The notes: generated by a model from the sequence alone, not told the origin. A DNA stretch of 64,000 nt from Pseudoduganella danionis (GCF_009720775.1 NZ_WNKW01000002.1:558001-622000), one strand, 5' to 3'; counted from the first letter of the stretch, positions 15,247-28,464 are shown. Numbers and translations: made by a program.

Positions 15247-15978
15247 TTACTTGCTGGTGCCTACCACTTCGATTTCTACGCGACGGTTTTTGGCGCGGCC
15301 TTCAGCAGACTTGTTGTCGGCTACAGGTTGTTTCTCGCCTTTGCCTTCGGTGTACACGCGGTTAGCTTCTACGCCCTTGGCGACCAGGTAAGCTTTGACA
15401 GCGTTAGCACGACGCTCGGACAGCTTCTGGTTGTAAGCATCGGTACCGACCGAGTCAGTGTGACCTACGGCGATGATGACTTCCAGATTGATGGTGCCCA
15501 GTTTCGAGCTCAGGTCGTCCAGTTTGGCTTTGCCTTCTGGTTTCAGAACCGATTTGTCGAAGTCGAAGAAGGCGTCAGCAGCGAAGCTCACTTTTTGTGC
15601 GGTTGGCACTGGTGCAACGGCTTTCGGTGCAGGAGCGGCTGGTGCGGCTGGCGCTACCGGTGCTGCAGGCGCAGGTGCGGCTGGTTTTGGTGCAGGTGCT
15701 ACGCACTTGCCGTTTTCCAGTTTCTCTGGCTCTTTGCAGATTGGCGCGTCGCAACCTGGCACGGCATCAGCCGGGGTCCAGTAGCCGGTACGCCAGCACA
15801 GGCCGAATGGGTCACGGGCGATTACGCCGCGGGCATCCTGCACATATGCGCTCTTAGGCGTAGCAGCCTTGATGTCCTGGGTGACAGGCGCGTATGGTGG
15901 CGCGGTCGGCGCGGTCTGGGCGAAAGCCGAACCGGCGAATGCAGCCGAGATGGCCAGCATCGAAATCAGTTTTTTCAT
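15247..15978 (-). CDS. ompA: OmpA family outer-membrane protein
   Basis: 243 residues. Signal peptide MKKLISMLAISAAFAGSAFA, then a short region with four Cys (GLCWRTGYW, PGCDAPICKEP, GKCVAP), a Pro/Ala-rich linker (APKPAAPAPAAPVAPAAP) and a C-terminal OmpA peptidoglycan-binding domain (about 130-243) with VGHTDSVGTDAYNQKLSERRA and RVEIEVVG. There is no eight-stranded barrel, so it is likely a periplasmic or lipid-free linker between outer membrane and peptidoglycan, as in other beta-proteobacterial OmpA-like proteins. I start at the ATG at 15976-15978, with AAGGAAG 8-10 bases upstream; the longer frame upstream has no signal peptide at its start. Confidence 0.92.
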   Translation of the reverse strand: MKKLISMLAISAAFAGSAFAQTAPTAPPYAPVTQDIKAATPKSAYVQDARGVIARDPFGLCWRTGYWTPADAVPGCDAPICKEPEKLENGKCVAPAPKPAAPAPAAPVAPAAPAAPAPKAVAPVPTAQKVSFAADAFFDFDKSVLKPEGKAKLDDLSSKLGTINLEVIIAVGHTDSVGTDAYNQKLSERRANAVKAYLVAKGVEANRVYTEGKGEKQPVADNKSAEGRAKNRRVEIEVVGTSK

Positions 15979-16424
15979 CTTTTTCTTCCTTTCGGGGGTG
16001 ATATCCGCAGAAAACTGCGCGACGTAGTGATACATAAGACCAATTTTACCACGCAGGGGCGTCGCTCCGCTTTCTCGATTGTGAAACATGCAATGAGGGT
16101 CTAGTTCATTCTGCCACAAGCGATTTGGCGAGGTTTGTGGGCTCCAACATGACTCCGCGCCGCTTTCGACCAAAATGTTGTTTAGTTGCAACGTGATTGT
16201 CGATAATAATTCCTCAATGTGTCATGAATATTACAAGGTGTTACAACCTGTTGTAGACCGCGCAACGCACTTGAAAGTGGCGCAGTGGCGGATTTGCGCA
16301 GGTCGCCTTGCGCGCATGGTAAAATCGCACGCTTGCCCATCCTTACGGAGGGCGGTGCAAGAGATGCAGTACCTGCGGCATACATTGCTTAATAAATCAC
16401 AGTCATAGATCAGTCGACCCGCCA
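15979..16424. promoter_or_regulatory. divergent ompA/gyrA intergenic region
   Basis: 446 bases without a gene. -10-like TAAAAT sequences occur towards ompA (minus strand, 16043-16048) and towards gyrA (16320-16325), both without a convincing -35 at standard spacing. An imperfect inverted repeat lies at 16232-16255 (TACAAGGT ... ACC-TG-TTGTA). No stable terminator seen. Confidence 0.5.
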
Positions 16425-19070
<2,646 letters not shown>

Positions 19071-19082
19071 GTCAACGCCATA

Positions 19083-19102
19083 AGCCGGACGCTGTTCCGG
19101 CT
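19083..19102 (+). terminator. hairpin after gyrA
   Basis: AGCCGGA (19083-19089) pairs with TCCGGCT (19096-19102), loop CGCTGT, 13 bases after the gyrA stop. No T-run, so at best a weak or rho-assisted terminator. Confidence 0.45.
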
Positions 19103-19177
19103 GGCAGCGGGGTCAGGTTTATTGCGCGGATAAATGCGACAATGAAGCTGGCCCCTTTTTTTTACTGTGGAGTGAAG

Positions 19178-19729
19178 ATGAAAAAGATCGTAGCAAATAC
19201 CTTAGCAACTGCTGTAGCAGCGCTGGCCCTGCTGGCCAGTGGTGGTGCTTATGCCCAGGCTACGGACGCTTCCACGGCAGCCGCACGCGAGCTGTTCGAG
19301 GCGATGAACTATCGCACCATGATGAACGGCATGATGCAGCAGATGGCGCAGAACATCGGCGGCTCCATGCGTGCCGGTGCCGAAGCGGCGATCCGCAACA
19401 ATCCGAAAGCGTCGGAGCAGGACAAGCAGGCCGCCATCATCAAGATGGAAGCGGAACTGCCGGCGGCTATCAAGCCCGTGCAGGAAATGCTGAGCGACCC
19501 GTCGCTGGTTGATGAAGTGCTGGCCGAAACCGTGCCGCTGTATGCGCGCACCTACACGGCCGACGAACTCAAACAGATTACTGCGTTCTACCGCACGCCA
19601 GTGGGCAGCAAGATGCTGGCGTCGATGCCCAAGCTGATGGCCGAAGGCATGCAGATCGGCCAGCAGGTGGTGGCGCGCCGCGTCGGTCCGCTGATGCAGA
19701 AAATGCAGGAAAACAAAAAAACCAAATAA
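19178..19729 (+). CDS. DUF2059 domain periplasmic protein
   Basis: 183 residues. Signal peptide [26 protein letters not shown]; the rest is helical. The DUF2059 core is [33 protein letters not shown], a pattern found in many proteobacterial exported proteins of unknown function. The N-terminal half has a Met-rich run ([11 protein letters not shown]). I start at the ATG at 19178 because GGAG (19169-19172) fits it; the upstream frame has no ribosome-binding site. serC begins 10 bases after the stop, so it is probably the first gene of, or read through into, the serC-pheA operon. Confidence 0.9.
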   Translation: MKKIVANTLATAVAALALLASGGAYAQATDASTAAARELFEAMNYRTMMNGMMQQMAQNIGGSMRAGAEAAIRNNPKASEQDKQAAIIKMEAELPAAIKPVQEMLSDPSLVDEVLAETVPLYARTYTADELKQITAFYRTPVGSKMLASMPKLMAEGMQIGQQVVARRVGPLMQKMQENKKTK

Positions 19730-19739
19730 GGATCGCAAC

Positions 19740-20849
19740 GTGACTCACATCTATAATTTTTCCGCCGGCCCTGCCGTACTGCCGAAGGAAGTGCTGACCC
19801 AGGCTGCTGCCGAAATGCTGGACTGGCATGGCAGCGGCATGTCGGTGATGGAGATGAGCCACCGCGGCCCCGAATTCATTTCGATTTACAAGGCAGCCGA
19901 GCGCGATCTGCGCGAACTGCTGGCAGTACCGGACAATTACAAGATTCTGTTCATGCAGGGCGGCGGTCTGTCGCAGAACGCCCTGATTCCGTTGAATCTG
20001 GTGGGCCACAAGCCGCAGCCAGCAACGATCGATTTCATTCATACGGGTTCGTGGTCGGGCAAATCCATCAAGGAAGCGGGCAAGTACGCCAGCGTGAATA
20101 TCGCCGCTACAGGCAAGACGGGCGTGCCGCCCGTGGCCGAGTGGAAGCTGACGCCTGACGCCGCCTATCTGCACATGTGCACCAACGAGACCATCGATGG
20201 TGTCGAATTCGCTTTCGAGAACGGCGTGCCGGCCGGTCTGGCAGACGTGCCGGAAGCGAAGTTAAATGAGGTGCTGCTGGTGGCCGATATGTCCTCGCAC
20301 ATCTTGTCGCGGCCTATCGATGTATCGAAGTTCGGCCTGATCTTTGCTGGTGCGCAGAAGAACATCGGCCCGGCCGGTGTCACCATCGTCATCGTGCGCG
20401 AAGACCTGCTGGGCAAAGCGCTGCCGGTTTGCCCGTCGGCTTTCGATTTCAAGCTGGTGGCCGATAACGAATCGATGTACAACACGCCGCCTACCTACGG
20501 CATCTATATCGCCGGACTGGTGTTCCAGTGGCTGAAACAGCAGGGCGGGGTAGCGGCGATGGAGCAGCGCGCCATAGCCAAAGCCGAGCTGCTGTATGCA
20601 GCGCTCGATGCGGACGACTTCTACCAGACCCGCGTCGAAAAACCTTACCGTTCGCGCATGAACGTACCTTTCTACCTGAAGGACGAGAGCAAGAACGAAG
20701 CATTCCTGGCCGGCGCAAAAGCGCGCGGGCTGTTGCAGCTGAAGGGCCACAAGTCCGTCGGTGGTATGCGGGCATCGATTTATAACGCGATGCCTATCGA
20801 GGGCGTGCAAGCGCTCGTAGACTACTTAAACGAATTCGCTGGCCGATAA
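19740..20849 (+). CDS. serC: phosphoserine aminotransferase
   Basis: 369 residues, class V PLP aminotransferase. It makes 3-phosphoserine in serine synthesis and also acts in pyridoxal phosphate synthesis. N-terminal [14 protein letters not shown], the PLP Lys in [12 protein letters not shown], and C-terminal [17 protein letters not shown] are diagnostic. The start is GTG at 19740, with AAGGA about 6 bases upstream; a GTG start is a mild oddity. pheA follows after 3 bases, so the two are tightly coupled. Confidence 0.98.
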   Translation: MTHIYNFSAGPAVLPKEVLTQAAAEMLDWHGSGMSVMEMSHRGPEFISIYKAAERDLRELLAVPDNYKILFMQGGGLSQNALIPLNLVGHKPQPATIDFIHTGSWSGKSIKEAGKYASVNIAATGKTGVPPVAEWKLTPDAAYLHMCTNETIDGVEFAFENGVPAGLADVPEAKLNEVLLVADMSSHILSRPIDVSKFGLIFAGAQKNIGPAGVTIVIVREDLLGKALPVCPSAFDFKLVADNESMYNTPPTYGIYIAGLVFQWLKQQGGVAAMEQRAIAKAELLYAALDADDFYQTRVEKPYRSRMNVPFYLKDESKNEAFLAGAKARGLLQLKGHKSVGGMRASIYNAMPIEGVQALVDYLNEFAGR

Positions 20850-20852
20850 TCC

Positions 20853-21926
20853 ATGACAGACAAACTGAAACCCTTACGGGAACAGATCGATAGCATAGAC
20901 GCGCAGATTCTGGATCTGCTCAACCAGCGCGCCCGCGTGGCGCAGCAGGTCGGCCACGTCAAGGCCGAAACCAATGCCCCCGTGTTCCGCCCTGAACGCG
21001 AAGCGCAGATCCTGCGCGGCGTGGCCGAACGCAACCCCGGCCCGATGGGCAATACCGAACTGCAGACCATCTGGCGCGAAATCATGTCGGCCTGTCGTTC
21101 GCTGGAAAAACGCGTGACCATCGCTTTCCTCGGCCCCGCCGGGACGTATAGCGAACAGGCCGTGTATCAGCAGTTCGGTACGGCCGTTGATGTGCTGCCT
21201 TGCTCGTCGATCGATGAAGTGTTCCGCGCGACGGAAGCGGGCACCGCCGAATTCGGCGTGGTGCCGGTGGAGAATTCCACCGAAGGCGCGATTGGCCGCA
21301 CGCTCGATCTGCTGCTGCAAACGCCGCTGACCATCAGCGGCGAAGTGTCGATCGCCGTGCGCCACAGCCTGCTGACAGGTACGGGCAATATGGATGGCGT
21401 GAAAGCCATCTGCGCCCACGCGCAGGCGCTGGCCCAGTGCCAGATCTGGCTCAACAACAATTACCCTGATATCGAACGCCGCGCCGTATCGTCGAATGCG
21501 GAAGCCGCGCGCATGGCGCGTGACGACCATACGCTGGCCGCGATTGCAGGCGAGCGTGCAGGTGTGCGTTATGGCCTCGGCACCGTCAAGGCGAATATTC
21601 AGGATGACCCGCACAACCGCACGCGCTTTGCCGTGATCGGCTATCTGCAGGCTGGCCCGTCCGGCAAAGACCGTACCTCGCTGGCACTGGCCGCGCCGCA
21701 CAAGGCCGGCGCCATGTATGGCCTGCTCGGTTCTCTGGCGCAGTACGGCGTGTCGATGACGCGCTTCGAATCGCGTCCGGCCCGCACGGGGAGCTGGGAA
21801 TACTATTTCTACGTCGATGTGGAAGGCCATGTGCAGAACGAAGCCGTGGCCAAGGCACTGGAATCGCTGCAGAGTAACGCGGCCTTCTTCAAGGTGCTGG
21901 GTTCCTATCCCGTCAGCCTGACCTGA
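20853..21926 (+). CDS. pheA: bifunctional chorismate mutase/prephenate dehydratase (P-protein)
   Basis: 357 residues. An AroQ-type chorismate mutase domain (about 1-90: LREQIDSIDAQILDLLNQRA) is followed by prephenate dehydratase (about 95-270: FLGPAGTYSEQAVYQQFG, VPVENSTEGAIGRTLD) and an ACT regulatory domain (about 275-350) with the ESRP motif for phenylalanine feedback inhibition. Makes phenylpyruvate for Phe synthesis. It starts 3 bases after serC; a hairpin with a T-run separates it from hisC. Confidence 0.98.
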   Translation: MTDKLKPLREQIDSIDAQILDLLNQRARVAQQVGHVKAETNAPVFRPEREAQILRGVAERNPGPMGNTELQTIWREIMSACRSLEKRVTIAFLGPAGTYSEQAVYQQFGTAVDVLPCSSIDEVFRATEAGTAEFGVVPVENSTEGAIGRTLDLLLQTPLTISGEVSIAVRHSLLTGTGNMDGVKAICAHAQALAQCQIWLNNNYPDIERRAVSSNAEAARMARDDHTLAAIAGERAGVRYGLGTVKANIQDDPHNRTRFAVIGYLQAGPSGKDRTSLALAAPHKAGAMYGLLGSLAQYGVSMTRFESRPARTGSWEYYFYVDVEGHVQNEAVAKALESLQSNAAFFKVLGSYPVSLT

Positions 21927-21995
21927 ACGCATTAGTTCAGGCACGCGCAGAATTGCGGGCGGGCAGACGCCGCCGAGTCTACCCGCCGCGAGTTG

Positions 21996-22029
21996 GCTGA
22001 TGCCGTGAGTGCGGCATCAGCGTCGTTTT
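21996..22029 (+). terminator. terminator between pheA and hisC
   Basis: GCTGATGCCG (21996-22005) pairs with CGGCATCAGC (22012-22021), a 10-bp stem followed by GTCGTTTTATT. It lies 70 bases after pheA and 45 before hisC, suggesting hisC-tyrA has its own promoter or is attenuated. Confidence 0.7.
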
Positions 22030-22066
22030 ATTAATCGAGTATTTAACGAGAAAACAGAGAGAGACT

Positions 22067-23176
22067 ATGTCCAACAATTACGGCCCAGACTACGTTCGCG
22101 CAATCGCCCCCTACCAGGCGGGCAAGCCCATCGCTGAGGTGGCACGCGAATTCGGCCTCGACGAAGAGGCTATCGTAAAACTGGCATCGAACGAGAACCC
22201 GTTCGGTGTACCCGCATCGGCTGTACAAGCCATGAACGCTGCGGCGGCAGAACTGGGGCGCTATCCTGACGCTGCCGGCTTCGACCTGAAAGGCGCGCTG
22301 TCCAAGCGTTACGACGTACCGGCTGACTGGATCACGCTGGGTAACGGCAGTAACGATATTCTGGAAATCGCTGCCCACGCTTTCGTCGAGCGCGGCCAGT
22401 CGGTGGTGTACTCGCAATACTCGTTCGCCGTGTACGCACTGGCGACGCAAGGCGTCGGTGCGCGCCACATCGTGGTGCCGGCCAAGAACCATGGCCATGA
22501 TCTGGACGCCATGCTGGCCGCCATCGAAGCGGACACCCGTCTGCTGTTCATCGCCAATCCGAACAACCCGACCGGCACTTTCATTCCGGCCGCCGAGATT
22601 ACCGCCTTCCTCGACAAGGTGCCGGCCCATGTAGTGGTCGTGCTGGACGAAGCCTACAACGAATTCCTCGCGACCGAGAACCAGTTCGAGTCGGCCGAGT
22701 GGGTGAAAAAATATCCTAACCTGATGGTGTCGCGTACCTTCTCCAAGGCCTATGGTCTGGCCGGTCTGCGCGTGGGCTTCGCGATTGCCCAGCCGCCGCT
22801 GACTGACCTGATGAACCGCATCCGTCAGCCGTTCAACGTCAATTCGCTGGCGCAGGCTGCGGCCATCGCGGCGCTGAACGACAAGGAATTCCTGCAGAAG
22901 AGCGCGGCCAACAATACGGCAGGCTATCAGCAGTTCGTCGCCGCTTTCGAACAACTGGGTCTCGAGTATGTGCCGTCCTACGGTAACTTCGTGCTGGTCA
23001 AAGTCGGCAGCGATGCCGGCGCCGGTGCGCGCGTGAATCTGGCGCTGCTCAAGCAGGGCGTGATCGTGCGTCCGGTCGGTAACTACGGCCTGCCGGAGTG
23101 GCTGCGTATTTCCATCGGCCTGCCGCAGGAAAACGCTGTGTTCATCGCGGCGCTGAGCAAGGCACTGGCTGAATAA
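22067..23176 (+). CDS. hisC: histidinol-phosphate aminotransferase
   Basis: 369 residues, class I/II PLP aminotransferase. Contains KLASNENPFGVP, the ANPNNPTGTF loop, VLDEAYNEF and the PLP Lys motif TFSKAYGLAGLRVGF. Besides histidine synthesis, HisC copies located between pheA and tyrA are thought to transaminate aromatic 2-keto acids; the position here supports a role in Phe/Tyr synthesis. An 8-bp hairpin (23189-23210) lies between it and tyrA. Confidence 0.96.
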   Translation: MSNNYGPDYVRAIAPYQAGKPIAEVAREFGLDEEAIVKLASNENPFGVPASAVQAMNAAAAELGRYPDAAGFDLKGALSKRYDVPADWITLGNGSNDILEIAAHAFVERGQSVVYSQYSFAVYALATQGVGARHIVVPAKNHGHDLDAMLAAIEADTRLLFIANPNNPTGTFIPAAEITAFLDKVPAHVVVVLDEAYNEFLATENQFESAEWVKKYPNLMVSRTFSKAYGLAGLRVGFAIAQPPLTDLMNRIRQPFNVNSLAQAAAIAALNDKEFLQKSAANNTAGYQQFVAAFEQLGLEYVPSYGNFVLVKVGSDAGAGARVNLALLKQGVIVRPVGNYGLPEWLRISIGLPQENAVFIAALSKALAE

Positions 23177-23188
23177 GCAGGTAAATCA

Positions 23189-23210
23189 GGCTGGCCTGAG
23201 CGGGCCAGCC
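23189..23210 (+). terminator. intergenic hairpin between hisC and tyrA
   Basis: GGCTGGCC (23189-23196) and GGCCAGCC (23203-23210), loop TGAGCG. No T-run. Might protect mRNA ends or pause transcription rather than stop it. Confidence 0.4.
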
Positions 23211-23233
23211 GCTTGAGAGATAAAGCTGAATCA

Positions 23234-24136
23234 ATGCTGAATAAAGTCGTCATCTTCGGTGTAGGTCTGATCGGTGGTTCGTTTGCGCGGGCACTGAAGC
23301 AGGCCGGTATGGTGGGTTCGGTCGTCGGCATGGGGCGGTCCACCGCCTCGCTGGCACGGGCGCAGGAGCTGGGCATTATCGACGTGATCGGTAGCGATAT
23401 GGGACAGGCGCTGCAAGGCGCCGACCTCGTGCTGCTGGCCGCGCCGGTGGCGCAGACGGAAGCGATCCTGTCGGCGCTGGCACCGCACCTGCAGCCGGGC
23501 ACCGTGGTGACGGACGCCGGCAGTACCAAGTCGGATGTGGTGGCGGCGGCGCAGCGCGCGCTGGGCGCCAAACTGGCCCAGTTCGTGCCGGGCCACCCGA
23601 TCGCCGGCCGCGAGACCAATGGCCCCGATGCGGCCATTGCCGATCTCTACATCGGCAAGAAAGTAGTATTGACGCCTTTGCCGGAAAACAGTGCGGCCGA
23701 TGTGGAAACCGTGGCCGCCGCATGGCGCGCCTGCCACGCCATCATCCACCGCCTGTCCGCCGAGGAACATGACAAGGTGTTTGCCGCCGTAAGCCATTTG
23801 CCGCACTTGCTGGCGTATGCGCTGGTGGACGACATCGCCAACAAGCCGCATGCAGACTTACTGTTCCAGTATGCGGCCAGTGGCTTCCGCGATTTCACAA
23901 GGATCGCCGGATCGTCGCCCGAAATGTGGCGCGACATAAGCTTGGCCAATCAGACGGCATTGTTGACGGAGCTGGATGCATATCTGGCACAATTAACGGG
24001 CCTGCGTGCCCGTCTGGCCGCCGGTGACGGCGCAGCGCTGGAGGGCATCTATAGCAATGCCCAGCGCGCGCGCCACCAGTGGATCTCCGCGATCGAGGCG
24101 GCCGAGCAGCCGCCCGCGCAAGACCAAGCTGAATAA
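23234..24136 (+). CDS. tyrA: prephenate dehydrogenase
   Basis: 300 residues. N-terminal Rossmann NAD site VVIFGVGLIGGSFARAL; central TDAGSTKSDVV and GHPIAGRETNGP with the catalytic His; helical dimerisation domain at the end. Converts prephenate to 4-hydroxyphenylpyruvate for tyrosine. I start at the ATG at 23234, giving the usual short N-terminus before the Rossmann strand; a TTG at 23213 would add seven residues. The C-terminal EQPPAQDQAE is poorly conserved-looking. aroA starts 24 bases later. Confidence 0.96.
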   Translation: MLNKVVIFGVGLIGGSFARALKQAGMVGSVVGMGRSTASLARAQELGIIDVIGSDMGQALQGADLVLLAAPVAQTEAILSALAPHLQPGTVVTDAGSTKSDVVAAAQRALGAKLAQFVPGHPIAGRETNGPDAAIADLYIGKKVVLTPLPENSAADVETVAAAWRACHAIIHRLSAEEHDKVFAAVSHLPHLLAYALVDDIANKPHADLLFQYAASGFRDFTRIAGSSPEMWRDISLANQTALLTELDAYLAQLTGLRARLAAGDGAALEGIYSNAQRARHQWISAIEAAEQPPAQDQAE

Positions 24137-24160
24137 GCACTGAATACATCAGGAACTCGC

Positions 24161-25474
24161 ATGACTCACGAATACATAGATCTGGCCACGGTGGCGCACG
24201 CCGAAGGTGCCGTCCGTCTGCCCGGCTCGAAATCCATTTCCAACCGCGTGCTGCTGCTGGCCGCGCTGTCGCAGGGCGATGTGCAAATCGTCGATTTGCT
24301 GGCCTCGGACGATACCGCCGTGATGCTGGCCGCGTTGCGCTCGCTGGGCGTGGAGTGGCGCGAAGAGAAAACCGCTACGGGCACCATCCATCACGTCAAA
24401 GGCGTGGCAGGGGTACTGCCCAATGCCAAGGCCGACCTTTTCATGGGCAACGCTGGTACCGCTATCCGTCCGCTGACGGCAGCGCTGGCCGTGATCGGTG
24501 GCGACTACACGCTGCACGGTGTACCGCGCATGCACGAGCGTCCTATCGGTGATCTGGTCGATGCACTCAACGCGGCCGGCACCAATGTCGAATACACGGG
24601 CAACCCCGGCTTCCCGCCGCTGCACATCAAGCAGGGCAAGATACACGCGCAGCGCCTGTCGGTGCGCGGCAATGTGTCGAGCCAGTTCCTGACGGCGCTG
24701 CTGATGGTAGCGCCGCTGATGGCACGCGAACACGCGATTACCATCGCCGTGGAAGGCGAGCTGATTTCCAAGCCTTACATTGAAATCACCCTGAACCTGA
24801 TCCGCCGTTTCGGCGTGCAGGTGGAGCAGGATGGCTGGGCCTCGTTCACCGTGCAGCCGGGTCAGGTGTACCAGTCGCCCGGCGTGATCCATGTGGAAGG
24901 CGATGCTTCGTCGGCGTCCTACTTCCTCGCGGCGGGCGCCATCGCTGGTGGTCCGGTGCGGGTGGAAGGCGTGGGCAAGGACAGCATTCAAGGCGACGTG
25001 CGTTTTGTCGGCGCGCTGGAACAGATGGGGGCCCAGATCACCATGGGCGACAACTGGATAGAAGCGCGTTCGAACGGCGTGCTGAAAGCCATCGACGCCG
25101 ATTTCAACCACATCCCCGATGCGGCCATGACCATCGCCGTGGCCGCCCTGTATGCGGACGGCACCAGCACGCTGCGCAATATCGCCAGCTGGCGCGTCAA
25201 GGAAACCGACCGTATCGCCGCCATGGCCACCGAGCTGCGCAAGGTGGGCGCCATCGTGGAAGAGGGCGAGGACTACATCCGTGTAACCCCACCGGCCGTG
25301 ATCCAGCCTGCTACCATAGACACTTATGACGATCACCGCATGGCCATGTGTTTCTCGCTGGTAGCGCTGGATGGCGCTGCCCGCAAGGGAAATGTGATGC
25401 GGATCAATGATCCTAAATGCGTCGCCAAGACGTTCCCTGAATACTTTGCTGCGTTTGCGGCAATTGCAAAATAG
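24161..25474 (+). CDS. aroA: 3-phosphoshikimate 1-carboxyvinyltransferase (EPSP synthase)
   Basis: 437 residues. Sixth step of the shikimate pathway, joining PEP to shikimate-3-phosphate. N-terminal [17 protein letters not shown], then [14 protein letters not shown], the arrangement of class I (glyphosate-sensitive) enzymes, and C-terminal [16 protein letters not shown]. Part of the hisC-tyrA-aroA-cmk-rpsA supercluster. cmk starts 5 bases after its stop. Confidence 0.98.
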   Translation: MTHEYIDLATVAHAEGAVRLPGSKSISNRVLLLAALSQGDVQIVDLLASDDTAVMLAALRSLGVEWREEKTATGTIHHVKGVAGVLPNAKADLFMGNAGTAIRPLTAALAVIGGDYTLHGVPRMHERPIGDLVDALNAAGTNVEYTGNPGFPPLHIKQGKIHAQRLSVRGNVSSQFLTALLMVAPLMAREHAITIAVEGELISKPYIEITLNLIRRFGVQVEQDGWASFTVQPGQVYQSPGVIHVEGDASSASYFLAAGAIAGGPVRVEGVGKDSIQGDVRFVGALEQMGAQITMGDNWIEARSNGVLKAIDADFNHIPDAAMTIAVAALYADGTSTLRNIASWRVKETDRIAAMATELRKVGAIVEEGEDYIRVTPPAVIQPATIDTYDDHRMAMCFSLVALDGAARKGNVMRINDPKCVAKTFPEYFAAFAAIAK

Positions 25475-25479
25475 TAAAT

Positions 25480-26145
25480 ATGCCTACATCCATCATTCCT
25501 GTGATCACCATCGACGGCCCGACCGCGTCCGGCAAGGGCACGGTTGCCCATCGTGTGGCAGATCAACTCGGTTTCCACTATCTCGACTCGGGTGCGCTGT
25601 ACCGCCTGACGGCGTTGTCGGCCTTGCGCCGTGGCACCGATCTGGCCGACGAGCACGCGCTGGCCAAGCTGGCCGAGCACCTGCAGTGCAGTTTTCAGGG
25701 CGGCGACATCATACTGTCGCATGAAAACGTCACCGAAGCGATCCGTGCCGAAGCCGTGGGGAATGCCGCTTCCAAAATTGCAACTTTCCACGCCGTACGC
25801 CATGCGCTGCTGGGTCTGCAACTGGGCTTCCGCAAGGCGCCCGGTCTGGTTGCGGACGGGCGCGACATGGGCTCGGTGATCTTCCCGCATGCCGCGCTCA
25901 AGGTGTTTTTGACAGCCAGTGTGGCTGCGCGTGCGGAACGCCGGTATAAGCAATTGATAGCTAAGGGAATTTCTGCTAATATGGATGATCTGCTGAAGGA
26001 TTTGCAGGCGCGCGACGAGCGCGACACCAATCGGGCCGTAGCGCCGCTGGTGCCGCCGCAGGGCGCACTGGTGCTCGATACCTCGGAAATCAACGCCGAA
26101 CAGGCGGTGGCGCAGGTGCTGGCGTGGTATGCCGCTGCCAAGTGA
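25480..26145 (+). CDS. cmk: cytidylate kinase
   Basis: 221 residues. P-loop [29 protein letters not shown] and [15 protein letters not shown] are the usual CMP-kinase blocks. Phosphorylates CMP and dCMP. The aroA-cmk-rpsA order is conserved in many proteobacteria. It is followed by a 159-base leader before rpsA. Confidence 0.97.
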   Translation: MPTSIIPVITIDGPTASGKGTVAHRVADQLGFHYLDSGALYRLTALSALRRGTDLADEHALAKLAEHLQCSFQGGDIILSHENVTEAIRAEAVGNAASKIATFHAVRHALLGLQLGFRKAPGLVADGRDMGSVIFPHAALKVFLTASVAARAERRYKQLIAKGISANMDDLLKDLQARDERDTNRAVAPLVPPQGALVLDTSEINAEQAVAQVLAWYAAAK

Positions 26146-26304
26146 TGGCACGCAAGTAAGCGCTCACAGCAGAACAGAATACGCAGTACCGTAACGAGTT
26201 AGTAAGTGAGTAAGTAGTAGCAAAGCAGTACAGCAGTACTTTTATCAACCCTAACCCAACTGAAGTCGCATTTCGCGAGCCTTGTTGGTAACCTGGAAGT
26301 CATA
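26146..26304 (+). promoter_or_regulatory. rpsA leader region
   Basis: 159 bases between cmk and rpsA. In E. coli the rpsA leader folds into hairpins through which S1 represses its own translation. Here the ribosome-binding site is weak (GGAAG about 6 bases before the ATG), compatible with S1-type control. Fold not computed. Confidence 0.4.
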
Positions 26305-27993
26305 ATGTCTAATATGGAAAGTTTTGCAGCCCTCTTCGAAGAGTCCCTGTCGCGTCAAGACATGCGTTCGGGCGAAGTGATCTCGGCTGAAGTCGTTCGT
26401 CTGGATCACAACTTCGTGATCGTCAACGCCGGCCTGAAATCGGAAGCATTCATCCCTGTTGAAGAATTCAAAAATGACCAAGGCGAACTGGAAGTCAAAG
26501 TAGGCGACTTCGTTTCCGTGGCCATCGAATCGCTGGAAAACGGTTTCGGCGATACCATCCTGTCGCGCGACAAAGCCAAGCGTCTGGCTTCGTGGCTGGC
26601 ACTGGAAAAAGCCATGGAATCGGGCGAGATCGTTGTCGGTACCGTCAATGGCAAAGTCAAGGGCGGTCTGACCGTTCTGACCAACGGCATCCGCGCCTTC
26701 CTGCCAGGCTCGCTGGTAGACACCCGTCCAGTAAAAGACACCACCCCATTCGAAGGCAAAACCCTCGAATTCAAAGTGATCAAACTGGATCGCAAGCGTA
26801 ACAACGTGGTTCTGTCGCGTCGCGCCGTTATCGAAGCTTCGATGGGCGAAGAGCGTCAGAAACTGATGGAAACCCTGAAAGAAGGCACCGTGGTGACCGG
26901 CGTTGTGAAAAACATCACCGACTACGGCGCGTTCGTGGATCTGGGCGGCATCGACGGCCTGCTGCACATCACCGACCTGGCATGGCGTCGTGTACGTCAC
27001 CCATCGGAAGTGCTGACCGTGGGTCAAGAAATCACCGCTAAAGTCCTGAAATACGATCAAGAGAAGAACCGTGTTTCGCTGGGCGTGAAGCAACTGGGCG
27101 ATGACCCATGGACCGGTCTGTCGCGTCGTTACCCACAAGGCACCCGTCTGTTCGGTAAAGTCACCAACCTGACCGACTACGGCGCGTTCGTGGAAGTGGA
27201 ACAAGGTATCGAAGGTCTGGTACACGTTTCCGAAATGGACTGGACCAACAAGAACGTTGCTCCTAACAAAGTTGTCCAACTGGGCGACGAAGTAGAAGTC
27301 ATGGTTCTGGAGATCGACGAAGAGCGTCGTCGTATCTCGCTGGGCATGAAACAGTGCAAAGCTAACCCATGGGACGACTTCGGTGTTACCCACAAGAAGG
27401 GCGATAAAGTCAAAGGCGCGATCAAATCGATCACCGACTTCGGCGTGTTCATCGGCCTGGCTGGCAACATCGACGGTCTGGTACACCTGTCCGACCTGTC
27501 GTGGACCGAAACCGGCGAAGAAGCCGTGCGTCGCTTCAAGAAAGGTGACGAACTGGAAGCCATCGTTCTGGCCATCGACGTTGAGCGTGAGCGCGTATCC
27601 CTGGGCGTTAAGCAACTGGAAGGCGACCCATTCAACAACTTCGCAGCAATGAACGACAAAGGTGCCCTGGTTTCGGGTACCGTGAAATCGGTTGAGCCTA
27701 AAGGCGCCGTGATCCAACTGTCGGAAGAAGTTGAAGGCTACCTGCGCGCTTCGGAAATCTCGCGTGACCGCGTGGAAGACGCTGGCACCCACCTGAAAGT
27801 GGGCGACACCGTTGAAGCGCTGGTCATCAACATCGATCGCAAAGCTCGCAGCATCCAGCTGTCGATCAAAGCGAAAGATAGCGCTGAGACCGCAGAAGCC
27901 ATGCAAAAAATGGCTGCTACCGACAGCAACGCTGCTTCGGGCACCACCAGCCTGGGCGCTCTGCTGAAAGCCAAGTTCGATAACAAGAACTAA
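26305..27993 (+). CDS. rpsA: 30S ribosomal protein S1
   Basis: 562 residues with six S1 (OB-fold) RNA-binding repeats; typical repeat signatures are [40 protein letters not shown] and [21 protein letters not shown]1 unfolds mRNA on the 30S subunit and is essential for most initiation. Codon use shifts visibly to a restricted set (frequent CGT, GGC, CTG, AAA), as expected for a very highly expressed gene. ihfB follows after 9 bases. Confidence 0.99.
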   Translation: MSNMESFAALFEESLSRQDMRSGEVISAEVVRLDHNFVIVNAGLKSEAFIPVEEFKNDQGELEVKVGDFVSVAIESLENGFGDTILSRDKAKRLASWLALEKAMESGEIVVGTVNGKVKGGLTVLTNGIRAFLPGSLVDTRPVKDTTPFEGKTLEFKVIKLDRKRNNVVLSRRAVIEASMGEERQKLMETLKEGTVVTGVVKNITDYGAFVDLGGIDGLLHITDLAWRRVRHPSEVLTVGQEITAKVLKYDQEKNRVSLGVKQLGDDPWTGLSRRYPQGTRLFGKVTNLTDYGAFVEVEQGIEGLVHVSEMDWTNKNVAPNKVVQLGDEVEVMVLEIDEERRRISLGMKQCKANPWDDFGVTHKKGDKVKGAIKSITDFGVFIGLAGNIDGLVHLSDLSWTETGEEAVRRFKKGDELEAIVLAIDVERERVSLGVKQLEGDPFNNFAAMNDKGALVSGTVKSVEPKGAVIQLSEEVEGYLRASEISRDRVEDAGTHLKVGDTVEALVINIDRKARSIQLSIKAKDSAETAEAMQKMAATDSNAASGTTSLGALLKAKFDNKN

Positions 27994-28002
27994 GACTAGT
28001 CG

Positions 28003-28308
28003 ATGACCAAGTCCGAGTTGATCAACCGTCTGGCTGAGCGTTACCCTCAGCTGGTGGCGAAAGATGCGGAATATGCGGTCAAGACCATCCTCGATGCCAT
28101 GACCAACGCTTTGGCGAGTGGTCAGCGCATCGAGATCCGTGGTTTTGGCAGCTTTGCCCTCAATAGCCGCCCCCCGCGTATCGGACGTAATCCGAAATCG
28201 GGTGATAAAGTGATGGTGCCGGAAAAACGGGTGCCGCACTTTAAACCGGGCAAGCAATTGCGCGAACGGGTGGACGCCATGGTCGGGCAACCGATCATCG
28301 AGGACTAA
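28003..28308 (+). CDS. ihfB: integration host factor subunit beta
   Basis: 101 residues. HU/IHF family signature [20 protein letters not shown] with the DNA-bending Pro on the beta arm; N-terminal [15 protein letters not shown] is typical of IHF-beta. Heterodimerises with IHF-alpha to bend DNA by about 160 degrees. The rpsA-ihfB pairing is conserved across proteobacteria. A terminator follows. Confidence 0.98.
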   Translation: MTKSELINRLAERYPQLVAKDAEYAVKTILDAMTNALASGQRIEIRGFGSFALNSRPPRIGRNPKSGDKVMVPEKRVPHFKPGKQLRERVDAMVGQPIIED

Positions 28309-28328
28309 GCGTCTGAAGGTTAGAAGAG

Positions 28329-28359
28329 AAAAGCGGCGTCTGCGGATGCCGCTTTTTTT
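28329..28359 (+). terminator. rho-independent terminator of rpsA-ihfB
   Basis: AAAAGCGGC (28329-28337) and GCCGCTTTT (28348-28356), inner pairs closing on a TGCG tetraloop, followed by a T-run to 28359. Confidence 0.9.
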
Positions 28360-28464
28360 ATGCCCGTGGCCGTGTCGCCATGGGGGAAGTGTCGTAAATT
28401 TTTGCGCAAAGGCGTTTCTAGTGCATACTTGCGCTCTTGGAATTGATGAACAGGAAGCAGGCTG

